Source: Frankiaceae bacterium (GTDB lineage Bacteria; Actinomycetota; Actinomycetes; BP-191). Taken from it: a stretch of 42,214 bases of DNA. The translations under genes were made by a program, and so were the position numbers. Below the pieces are notes generated by a model. It was not told where the DNA came from, did not search any database, and saw nothing but the letters and a program-made list of their open reading frames with translations. The DNA lies in contig JAVEEC010000121.1 in assembly GCA_030840645.1 (NCBI GenBank), positions 1 to 42,214 on the forward strand, read 5' to 3'. This document shows, one piece after another, positions 1 to 8,900 of the stretch; within the stretch, counting starts at the first letter, position 1, and each line of letters opens with the position of its first letter.

Positions 1-60
1 CTCAGCCGCCGCGAGCATCACCAGCCGGGTCTCCATCGGAACCACGCGAACCGTCACCAC
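1..60 (-). CDS. IS481-like transposase/integrase, N-terminal fragment (runs off left edge)
   Basis: Reading leftward from a GTG at 60 (or ATG at 36), an open frame reaches the window edge and encodes ...PMETRLVMLAAAE. This resembles the opening of IS481-type integrases, which begin with a short 'xETRL' segment before a helix-turn-helix. Only 20 codons are visible, so the family call rests on this start plus the TGTCAC-GATGTC repeats just upstream (77-117), which resemble the ends of such elements. The product would carry out DDE-type transposition. Alternative: the start of an IS21-like istA or an unrelated helix-turn-helix gene. The sequence left of the window would settle it. Confidence 0.42.
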   Translation of the reverse strand, partial: MVTVRVVPMETRLVMLAAAE

Positions 61-76
61 CGCAGCGTGCCGGTGC

Positions 77-117
77 TGTCACGGATGTCCCGCTACAAGC
101 CTGTCACCGATGTCACG
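77..117. repeat. Direct repeats TGTCACnGATGTCnCG, probable IS terminal region
   Basis: Two 16-base units, TGTCACGGATGTCCCG (77-92) and TGTCACCGATGTCACG (102-117), differ at two positions and start 25 bases apart. They lie between the putative transposase start at 60 and the end of the SUKH-3 gene at 138. IS481- and IS21-type elements often carry tandem TGTCAnnnATGTC units at their ends as transposase-binding sites, so these probably mark the element's left terminus. The exact tip and any target duplication cannot be fixed from one end. Confidence 0.5.
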
Positions 118-137
118 CGACTCAAGACGTCGGCTCG

Positions 138-590
138 TCACGGGACGGCCGTGTCATCGGTCAGCAGGCGTCCGCTGGACAGCACCTCGACCGCGGCTTC
201 GAGTGTCGGTGCGACGACTTTGAGTATGTCGTCCATGCCGGCATAGACAGTGCCGGAGTCGCCTAGCACGAGAGTCATGTGCCCGCAGAAGGCCTGGCCG
301 ATGGGGCAGAGTGCTTCTCCCGTCCTCCGCGACCAGCTTTCCACGAGCTCCGGATCTTCACCCGCCGTCCCTGTCGCGGGATCCAGCGCGAACCTCTCGA
401 CGACGCCATCTTCCGGTCGCCGGAACTCGACGACCAACCCGAGCAGCGACCCGAGTCTTCGCGGCACGTCCGAACAGCCTTCGTAGCCGTCGGCCCGCAG
501 GGCGTCCTGGGCGGGTGCCGGATCGACCGCCCGGTCCACGGTCCAACCCGAGTCGGCGAGTACCTGCCGCGCCCGCTCACTCAACATCAC
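138..590 (-). CDS. SUKH-3 family immunity-like protein
   Basis: A 150-residue protein. Its C-terminal half carries the pattern of SUKH-3 domains: 'CPIGQAFCGHMTLVLGDSG' followed by an aromatic 'VYAGMDD' segment and a helix 'APTLEAAVEVLSSG'. SUKH-superfamily proteins commonly act as cytoplasmic immunity proteins in contact-dependent or polymorphic toxin systems, binding and neutralising a toxin domain. The ATG at 590 overlaps the kptA stop by 4 bases, so it is the third gene of a coupled minus-strand operon (1782 to 138). An RHS toxin 2 kb away fits an immunity role, but its cognate toxin is not identified here. It abuts IS-like repeats at 117. Confidence 0.72.
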   Translation of the reverse strand: MMLSERARQVLADSGWTVDRAVDPAPAQDALRADGYEGCSDVPRRLGSLLGLVVEFRRPEDGVVERFALDPATGTAGEDPELVESWSRRTGEALCPIGQAFCGHMTLVLGDSGTVYAGMDDILKVVAPTLEAAVEVLSSGRLLTDDTAVP

Positions 591-1162
591 GACTCGTCCC
601 GCGCGACGTCGGATGACTCCTTGACCCGCAGGTACGGCGCGGGGACGTGCTCGGCCAGCCAGACCTGCTCGTTGCCGCGCAGGAACACGACGTCACCGGC
701 CCGCGCGGCAGCGGCATCGATGACGAGCACCGTGACCTGCTCGCTCTTGCGCCCTCCGACGGCGAGCGCGGTGGCGACGTCGGCCGACAGGTGCACGTAC
801 TGCCGTGCCATCGGCAGCAGCCCGGTCGACAGAATTGTCGGCACCGCCTCCGTCGCGGTCCCGTGGAACAGCACATCCAGCGGAACGCCGGGAGTCTTGG
901 CGATCCGGTAGGGCAGGCTGTGCCCGTAGAGTGCCCGGATGCGGTCCCCGAGGACCTCGTGCCGCTGCTTTGTGGCCGAGCGCACCATCTCGTCTACCTC
1001 GGCCGCCGTCAGCCCGCGCCACTGCCGGTCGCGCCGCAGCGCCTCGACCAGGTCTCCGATCGGCGCCCAGCCCTCATCGTCAACCTCGATCTCATACAGC
1101 CACGGCTCGTGTCGGAGCGCGTGCGACACGGCCCTGCTTAACGCCACCCGCCGCGCCGCCAT
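587..1162 (-). CDS. kptA: RNA 2'-phosphotransferase KptA/Tpt1
   Basis: A 191-residue protein with the whole Tpt1/KptA signature in order: LSRAVSHALRHEP near the N-terminus, IRALYGHS in the middle, LFHGT, YVHLS, and FLRGNEQVWLAEHVPAPYL at the end. The family removes an internal RNA 2'-phosphate using NAD+, releasing ADP-ribose 1'',2''-cyclic phosphate. The conserved Arg, His and Arg of the ADP-ribosyltransferase-like fold appear present, so it looks active. The ATG at 1162 is chosen because it overlaps the preceding stop (TGATG), which gives the family's usual length; an upstream ATG at 1192 would add ten residues. In bacteria the physiological substrate is generally unknown. Its place between an unknown gene and a SUKH-3 gene suggests RNA repair or defence, but that is inference. 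Confidence 0.9.
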   Translation of the reverse strand: MAARRVALSRAVSHALRHEPWLYEIEVDDEGWAPIGDLVEALRRDRQWRGLTAAEVDEMVRSATKQRHEVLGDRIRALYGHSLPYRIAKTPGVPLDVLFHGTATEAVPTILSTGLLPMARQYVHLSADVATALAVGGRKSEQVTVLVIDAAAARAGDVVFLRGNEQVWLAEHVPAPYLRVKESSDVARDES

Positions 1163-1782
1163 CAGACCGGCTGAGGCTCGGTCATCTCCCACGTCCGCGC
1201 GATCACCTCGTAACAGCCACTGCTGTCGAGATAGATCATGTAGTGGTGCAGCTCACCGGGGTCGTACTGCTGCTCGCGGGTCAACGTCTCGATCTCCTCG
1301 CGCCACTCCGAGTCCCGGACCTTCACCAGCGTGTCGTACGCGCCCTGGATGTGCCAGAGAGTGCAGACCATCTCTGCCCGGTGCCGGAGTGCCCGGACCA
1401 CGTCGAAGTGGAACGCGAACGCGTACCGCACATCGTCGTCCCCGACGTAGGTGCAACGAAGCTCCAGCAGGACACCGACCGGATCTTCCAGCACAACGTC
1501 CGTCAACGACGTGGACGCGACTGGCAGCTCGGCCAGCGTCACCCGATCGGTTCCCTTCACGTAAGGATCATCCCGGAACGTCGCTACGAAGACAGCGAAC
1601 TGTCGCGTGTCACCGGTCGGGTCAGCCCGAGTTGTCGTCTTCTCGTGCCCGGCCGCGAGCAGCACGAGCTGCCGCGCCGGATACCGCTCGCGCACTGCTA
1701 GCGACTCGTAGAGCTTGTCTCCCCCGGGCACACCAGGGTTCGAGATATCAAGGCCAAGTCCATGATCCGGCCGAGCATCCAC
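1162..1782 (-). CDS. Uncharacterised 206-residue protein, first gene of the kptA operon
   Basis: I do not recognise this family. The product starts with GTG at 1782, has no signal peptide or membrane segment, and is rich in aromatic and acidic residues. A central segment reads LELRCTYVGDDDVRYAFAF and the C-terminal part holds HHYMIYLDSSGCYEVIART. The stop shares one base with the kptA start, so the two are translationally coupled and probably functionally linked. The C-terminal YLDSSGCYEVI stretch resembles beta-strand-rich immunity proteins in composition only. It is divergent from the DUF4291 gene with a 38-base gap. Confidence 0.6.
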   Translation of the reverse strand: MDARPDHGLGLDISNPGVPGGDKLYESLAVRERYPARQLVLLAAGHEKTTTRADPTGDTRQFAVFVATFRDDPYVKGTDRVTLAELPVASTSLTDVVLEDPVGVLLELRCTYVGDDDVRYAFAFHFDVVRALRHRAEMVCTLWHIQGAYDTLVKVRDSEWREEIETLTREQQYDPGELHHYMIYLDSSGCYEVIARTWEMTEPQPV

Positions 1783-1809
1783 CGTGTGCCGGCCCGGTCG
1801 ACATCCGGA

Positions 1810-1815
1810 TATCGT
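1810..1815 (+). promoter_or_regulatory. Candidate -10 element (TATCGT) for a leaderless DUF4291 transcript
   Basis: TATCGT matches the actinobacterial TANNNT -10 pattern and ends 5 bases before the GTG at 1821. Transcription would then start at or next to the start codon, giving a leaderless mRNA. No Shine-Dalgarno sequence precedes the GTG, which fits. No clear -35 box is seen. Confidence 0.35.
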
Positions 1816-1820
1816 GAACC

Positions 1821-2399
1821 GTGTCGCATCGCGAGATCCGGGCCTGCTTCGATGACAACACGCTAGTCGTCTACCAGGCGTACTCGTCCGCGATCGCGGA
1901 CGCCGCGCTCACCGCGGGCGCGTTCGTGCGCCCGTTCTCGCGCACGCGCATGACGTGGATCAAGCCGTCGTTCCTCTGGATGATGTACCGGTCGGGCTGG
2001 GCGACGAAGCACGACCAGGAACGCGTCCTCGCTGTCCGGATCAGCCGGGACGGTTTCGCGTGGGCTCTGAGCCACGCCTGCTTGTCGCACTACGACGGGG
2101 CCGTACACGAAGACGAAGAGACATGGCGCGAGGCGGTGCGCACCAACCCGGTCCGCGTCCAGTGGGACCCCGATCGCGACGCGGCCATGAATCCGCTCTG
2201 CCGGCGCGCGATCCAGGTTGGGCTGTCAGGCGAGGCTGTCAACCGTTACGTCGACGAGTGGATCGTGTCCATTGACGACGTGACACCGCTCGTGGCGCAC
2301 TTGCGTAGCCTGCCAACCGACCGCCGCGACGAACTGCTGCCAGAGGAGCGTCCGTACCCGCTGCCGCAGGGCCTGCGCGTGAGGCTCGGCGGCAGCTGA
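1821..2399 (+). CDS. DUF4291 family protein
   Basis: A 192-residue protein matching DUF4291 from its first residues: 'REIRACFDDNTLVVYQAYS' is followed by 'ADAAL' and 'TRMTWIKPSFLWMMYRSGWA', the family's most conserved blocks. Later comes 'VQWDPDR' and a C-terminal 'YPLP' typical of the family. The molecular function is unknown. The GTG start at 1821 leaves the conserved N-terminal block complete. The gene ends 4 bases from the convergent stop of the immunity-candidate gene; the two TGA stops lie within a small inverted repeat (GCTGA-CACA-TCAGC, 2395-2408). It sits between the kptA operon and the RHS locus. Confidence 0.85.
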   Translation: MSHREIRACFDDNTLVVYQAYSSAIADAALTAGAFVRPFSRTRMTWIKPSFLWMMYRSGWATKHDQERVLAVRISRDGFAWALSHACLSHYDGAVHEDEETWREAVRTNPVRVQWDPDRDAAMNPLCRRAIQVGLSGEAVNRYVDEWIVSIDDVTPLVAHLRSLPTDRRDELLPEERPYPLPQGLRVRLGGS

Positions 2400-2403
2400 C
2401 ACA

Positions 2404-2907
2404 TCAGCGGTCGTCGTCGATCTCCGTTGCGCCCGCCGCCCGGAGCAAGAACTCCAGCGCACCAAGCGCGACGGGTGACCCGGGAACCGCCACCTCGACC
2501 CGTGCGGACGCCCCACCGACGGACCCGGTCCACCAGTTCCACTCGCGCTCGACCGGCTGCATCGCATACAACCACTCCGACAGTGCCCACGGCTGGGTCT
2601 CGGCGACGGCACGCTCCTCCGCCGACATGCTCCTGAACGCGGCTACCGACGCGGCTACGTCCTCGGCGCTCCGTTCCGGCGCCGCGGCCTCGACGAGCCA
2701 CCGCGGAAGCAGCCGCAGCCACTCCTCATGGTCCGGCCACCCGTCGGCCGATCCGTCCATGACCGCGAACAGCGCCTCGCGCACCCGGTTGAGGACCATG
2801 GTCGGCTCGGGCGCCCAGGCCATGAAGGTGATCGTGCCGGCCCCGCCCGGCGACTCGCCCGGGGCCGGCCCGGACAGGAGCCGCCGACGTTCGTCGTCAT
2901 AGGTCAC
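2404..2907 (-). CDS. Candidate immunity protein for the RHS toxin
   Basis: A 167-residue, cytoplasmic-looking protein (no signal peptide or membrane helix), rich in tryptophan and acidic residues. Visible blocks are 'LLPRWLVEAAAPE' and 'EREWNWWTG'; the C-terminus is acidic (EIDDDR). I do not recognise a family. Its GTG start at 2907 overlaps the RHS stop by 4 bases (GTGA). In polymorphic toxin loci the gene immediately downstream of the toxin tip is normally its cognate immunity gene, and this gene has that position, size and translational coupling. The function is therefore inferred from context alone. Confidence 0.62.
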   Translation of the reverse strand: MTYDDERRRLLSGPAPGESPGGAGTITFMAWAPEPTMVLNRVREALFAVMDGSADGWPDHEEWLRLLPRWLVEAAAPERSAEDVAASVAAFRSMSAEERAVAETQPWALSEWLYAMQPVEREWNWWTGSVGGASARVEVAVPGSPVALGALEFLLRAAGATEIDDDR

Positions 2908-5900
2908 GGCAACATCCTGCCGCTCCCCGGAACGATGGCTCGCCGGAGGTCGGCGAAGTGGTGCGCCCGAAGTCCGTACTGGTCCGCGGCCTTGGTGGCG
3001 TCAACGACTTGGGGGCTCATCGGGTAGTGGGCACCCGCTGCCTGCGGCACCGCTGACGCTCGTAGCTCATCGAGGTAGCTGCTTCGAACATCGAACGTCT
3101 TGATCACGTCCTGGGAATGCCCCTGTGTGAGTCTCGTCTTGAGGAACTCGCGAGCTCGCGCCTCATCGCCGAAGTTCAGGTGCAGCATTGTGTCCCCGGC
3201 GATACCGACCTCGCCCGCCGCGTCGATCGCGAGCCTGGCATTCCCTGCGCCCTCGACGCGGAACACGCGCGTGACGTCGGTCGTGGCATCGGCGACGGCC
3301 TCGACCTCGGCCACGCCGCGGAGGGCGCTGAGCTTCTCGGTCAGTGCCGCGATGCGGGTGACCTCGACGGCCTTGCCGATGACCCGTAGCGCGGTGCCGA
3401 TCGGCGGCGCCACGGTGAAGATGTCCTCGGCCAGCGACGAGAACTCCTTGCTGCGGGCGTCGTTGAAGACGTACCCGACGCGTGGCAGCGTGCCGTGGAG
3501 ACTGAACTCCGGCACGTGCCCGAACGACGCCTTGTGCAGGACGTACGAACCGAACGACCCCAGGTCCTCGACGAACCGCTCGATGCCGTTGATCGCCGCG
3601 GACCCGACGTTGACGACGTCCTTCAGCAGCTGAACCGGGTCTCGCATGTCACCGATCACCGTGCTGACCCGATGCGCGAACGCGACACCCTTGTCGAGCA
3701 TCGCACCGAGTCGCTGGCCAACGGCGCCGAGCACGGCGCCGGCGATCATGTGGTACCGGTAGAGGATCGCGATGTCCGGGTCCTCCGCCATGCCCATCGC
3801 GTCGGCCGCCGCCTCGAGGTCGCCGGGCTTCATCGGCGGCGGCGTCGAGTACGCCTGCGACGAGTCCAGGTACGCCCCTGCCGCGTAGTCGACGACGTAC
3901 GACGTCGGCCCGACGTCGAGCGTGCAGCCGTTCCATCCGGTCGAGGCGCAGTGGCCGTCGGGGTCGTTGAACGTCACCGGGTTCGCGTCGCCGTAGCCGT
4001 ACCGGTTCATCGGCTGGGCAGAGCCGTTGTGCCGGGCCATGGCATCGCGTGAGGCGAACGTCCCCGTCGCCGGGTCGTACCAGCGCGCGCCCATCCAGAC
4101 GAGTCCGGTTCCGGAGTCGCGGAAGTCGGTCTGGAACCCAACGTCGCCCGTCGACCCGACGGTGCCGGAGACGTTCCCGAACGGCTCGTACGTCTTCGAC
4201 GCCGAGACGGTGCCGGCACCGTTGTACCGGGCGGCCACGTCACCGTGCTGGTTCAGGGACACCAGCGAAGGGACGCCGGCCGTCGAGAGCGCCACGGCGT
4301 TGCCGGACACGCTGCGCGACAGGGTGGTCGTCGGCGTCTTGGTCGGGTCCGAGAGCAGCCCGGTGTACGCGAAGCCGGTCGAGGCGACGCGGTCGAGGCT
4401 GTCGTACGCATACGTCGTCGCGCCGGCCGTGACCATCCGGTCGAGGCCGTCGAACGCGTACGCGACGGCGCTGCCGCCGTTCGGCGTCCGGGACGCCAGG
4501 GTGCCGCGCGGCGACCACGTGAACGACGCCGTCGCCGACGTCAACAGCCGCCCGCGCGCGTCGTACGTCGAGGCGCCGGTGGCGTCGAGGGTCCGGTTGC
4601 CGGCCGCGTCGTACTGGTACGCCTCGGTGGCCGCGCTCGGCTTGGTCCACTGGGTGAGCCGGCCGGCGCGGTCGTACGTGTACCCGTTGCTGCCCTCGCC
4701 GGTGTTGCCGGAGGCGGTGACGTTCTGCGTGGTGACGTTGCCGTCCGCGTCGTAGCCGTACGCGATCTTCGTCTGAACAACGGCCGCGGAGTTCTCGACC
4801 TGGTCGTTGGTGACCCGGCCCAGGGCGTCGTAGGTGAACCGCCGGACGCCGGCAGACGCGCCGAGCTTCTCGACGGAGAGCTGGCCGGCGTTGTCGTAGT
4901 CCCTGTCGATGGTGACGCCGGTCAGGGGGTCGGCCTCGGTGTCGAGCTCGTTGCGCAGCGTCCAGGTGAACGCGTGCGTCCCGGCCGGGTCGACGATGCT
5001 CGTCGGGCGGCCTGCGACATCACGCGTGACCGTGGTCGCGCCCGCAGGGCCGGCGGCGGTGGCGAGATCTCCGCGGTCGTCGTAGGTGTACGTGAGGTTC
5101 CCACCCGGGTGGCCGACGGTGCGGAGCAGCCCCGCGAGGTCGTAGCCGAGCGTCCGGTCGGCGACGGGCACCACGGGTGAGCCCGCGACCGCCGCGCCGT
5201 GCTCGGCAGTCAGCCGGCCGAGGGCGTCGTACGTCCTGCTGACCTGGACGCCACCGGGCCGGAGCTCGGTGACCGGCAGGCCGCCGTCGTCGTACGACGT
5301 CGTCCAGGTCCTGTCGGCCGCCGCCGGGTGCGCGGTGGTCGACGGCTCGACCGTCGACTCCGGCCGGCCCCAGACGTTGTAGGTGTACTGGACGTCGTAG
5401 GCCGAGCCGGTCTTGGCGGGCACCTGCGCGGCGTCGTACCCGCGACCGTCGGTGGTCCGGGTCACCAGTCCGCCGGCGTCGTATGCGAAGCCGGTCGTGG
5501 TGAACGCCGTCGCCGTCAACGGCGTCGTAACCGTACTGAGCCGGCCCGCCTTGTCGAAAGCCTGGTAGGTCGAGAACCCGCGCGCGGATACCTCCGTCGT
5601 CGGGTTGCCGATGTTGTCGTACGCGGTCGTCTCGTGGCTGACCTGGACGAGCGCGGCGTCGTAGTGGTTCACGGCGGTACGCCGACCGGCGAGGTCGTAG
5701 ACGTACTCCGTCTTCCGGGTCAGCGGGTCGGTGACGCCGGTGAGCCGGCCGGCGACGTCATACGTCGACGACGTGACCCTCGTCAGCGGGTCGGTCACCG
5801 ACCGCAGGTTGCCCGCGGCCTCGTACGAGTATGTCCAGACCGCGGACGTGCTCGACGGCTCCTCGCGCCGGGTCAACCGGCCCATGTCGTCGTACTGGAG

Positions 5901-8900
5901 CTTGGTGGTCGCGTTGACAGTCGAACCGCCGGTGAGCGAGCGGACGACGTCGGTCGTGGCGGTGACGCGATCGAGCTTGTCGTACGCGGTGTTCACGACC
6001 GCGCCGACCGGGTCGGTGGTCGAGGTGACGCGGCCCGCGTCGTCGTTCGTGAACGACCACGTGGGTGTACCCGCGGCGACCGCCGGATCGTCCCGACCGA
6101 CCAGGTGGTCCAGGCCGTCGTAACGGTACGTCGTGACGCCCGCGCGGCGGTCGCGAGACGAGAGCACCCGCGACGCGTTGTCGTACGTCCACGTCTCGTA
6201 CGGCGTCAGCACCGCGCTGTCAGAGGGCCGCGTGTACGACGGCTGGTCGACGCGGGTGCGCCGGCCGAGCTTGTCGTACGTCGCGGTGACGACCGAGCCG
6301 CGCGCATCGCGCAGGTGCGCCTGGTCGCCGAACGAGTCGTACCCGGTCGTGGTCGTCGGCCGGGTGGTGACCGTGCCGCCGGCGACGGTGAACGTCGAGA
6401 CGCTCGGCAGGGCGGTCGAGACCTGACGGTCGGCCTCGTCGTACGCCAGGTCCGTCGTGTACGACGCGTCGCCTGACGAGGCGCCGCGCGCGTCGGTGGT
6501 GGCGACCAGAAGCCCGCGGTCGTCGTAGCGGAACCACGTCGTGAGGTCGGTGGCGCCGTTCTCGACGGTCTCCGACGCGGGGTGGCCGAGGTTGTCGAAC
6601 GTGCGGGTCACCTGCTCGGTGCGCCCGCCGCCGGCGAGCGTCCTGGTCAGCTCCAGCCCGCCCCCGTCGTACGTCGAGGTAGTGGTGCGGTCGACACCGT
6701 TCGTGTTGAACAGGACGTGCTGGGTGACCTGGTTCATCGCATCGACCGTGAACGTCTCGTGCAACAGGTCGGACCCGCGCCAGCTCTCCAGCAAGTTGCC
6801 GGCGGCGTCGTACCGCACGCGGCTGCCGACGATGTCGCGGCTGCTGCCGTTCGGGTCGACGAAGCCGAGCAGCGTCTCGCTCGTGGTTCGGTCGAACGTG
6901 TCGTACCCGTACTGCGTCACGCGGCCGAGCACGTCGGTCGCGGTCTTCTGCCGACCCGCGTCGTCGTAGGTGTACGACTCGACGACGACCGTCCGCGGGT
7001 TCAGCCCGTTGCGGTCGAGTACCGCCATCCGCCGCACGATCTCCTTCTGGTTGCGCGACGTGTACGTGATCTCGGTACGCCGCGCGAGCCGGTCGACGAC
7101 GGCGGTGAGGTTGCCGACGGCGTCGTACTCGTAGGTCTCCGCGACGCCGGTCTGCGCGTCGGTCGCGGACATGACGCGGTTGCCCGGGTCGAGGACGTAG
7201 TCGGTGGCCCTGGTCGGGTCGGTCCCTGCCGCGTCCGAGAGCGCGTTGCGGACCAGCCTGTCCGCCCGGTCGTACGTCCGCGTCGTGCGGAGCTGGTGCG
7301 CGGCGCTAGTCACGGCGTCGTGCGTCAGCGGAGCGGTCTCGATGACGGTCCGGCTCAGCTCGTCATAGGTGTACGTCGTCACGGTGCCGGCCGGGTACGC
7401 GGCGCTGACCTCGGTCTTCGTCGTCACGCGGCCGAGCTCGTCGTAGGTGTTCTTCGTCACCGCGCCCGCGGCGTTCTCCACCTCGCGGAGGTCGCCGTTG
7501 CTGGCATACCGGTAGCGCGTGACCTTGCCGCGCGCGTCAGTCGCCGTGAGCAGCAGCCCGGCGGGAACCGTACCCCCGCCGATGGCGGTCTCGGTCCCGA
7601 CGGAGTACGCCCACGTCCTGGTGACACCGGACGGGAAGCCCGCGACCGGCGGGCTGGTCTCGGTGGTGACGTTGTTGCCCGCGTCGTAGACGTACGACGT
7701 GAGGTAGGTGTTGTCCGACGCGGACCCCGACCGCGGGTCGCGCCTCGTCAGGACGTTGTGGGCGGCGTCATAGGACAGGTACGCCGTCGCGGGCGTGGCT
7801 CCGACGACGCCTGCGTTATCGCCGCGCTTCTGGCTCAGCAGGTCGCCCGTCGAGGAGTAGGCGGTCGTCGTGACCGTGCCGTTCTCGTCCGTCACGGTCA
7901 GCGGCCAGCCGTACGAGTCGTACGTCGTCAGCCTGGACTTGCCGTTCACGTCGACCTCGCGAGCGAGCCGCCCGCCGCTGTCGTACTCGTCGCGCGTGAC
8001 CCGGCCGAGGGCGTCGGTGATCTGCGTGACGCCGGGCTGGACGTACGCGAAAGTCGACGCGTGCGTGCCGTCCGTCGCGCTGGACTGCACCCGCCCGTCG
8101 GCCTGGTACGCGACCTGGAGGATGCGCTGGCCCAACGCGTTGAACGACTCCGTGAGCCGCCCGTTCGTGTAGGCGTTCGTCCGGCAGCGGGTGTCGCCGT
8201 TCGCGGCGTGCGGCTCGCAGACGGACGTGAGTAGATCGCCGGTGTACGCGTACGTCCAGGCCAGGGGGCCGCCGTGGATGCCGACCACGTCGGTCTCCAC
8301 CCGGGTGACGTGCGTGCCCGTCCAGGTGAAGTGCAGCGCGCGGCCACTGACCACGTCGGTGACCGTGCTGACCTTGCCACCTGCGTACGCGACGAGCGAC
8401 TGGCGCCCATGCGGGTCGGTGAGCGCTGTGAGCCTGCCTGCCGCCGTGAACGACGCCCGGCCGGCGTCGCGCATCGTCAGTGTGAACGTGCCGTCGCCGT
8501 TGCGCGCCAGTCGCGATGCGCTTCCCTTCGGCGCGACGTAGGGGTTCTGGTTCGTGCTGTCGTTGGTGAACATCTCCCGCCGGCCGTCGGGGAAGACCGC
8601 GACCACGGCCGTCCCCAGCGACTCGAGGTGGAACTCATACGACGAGGAGAACCCGGTGCCGAACCAGCCGACCGCCTGGTTGCCACTGTCATACGTGCGG
8701 ACCACCTGCAACGGCGGGCCGGCCGCGGTCACGTTGGCGTCGGTCGTCGACTCGAGGTAGTCCCCCGACAACGTATTGATGCGCTGTCGCCACTTCGCCC
8801 ACCACACGTTGCCGAGCGCCTTGCCGTCACGGAGGAACTCGATCGCCCGCATCTCGCGGTCCGGGTGCGAGAAGTCGAACGAGAGCGCGATCGTCCGGTC

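Noticed and set aside
826..842. CGACA-GAAT-TGTCG inverted repeat inside kptA as a fourth copy of the palindrome
   Set aside because: The half-sites are in the opposite arrangement and the core differs, so it is not the same motif.
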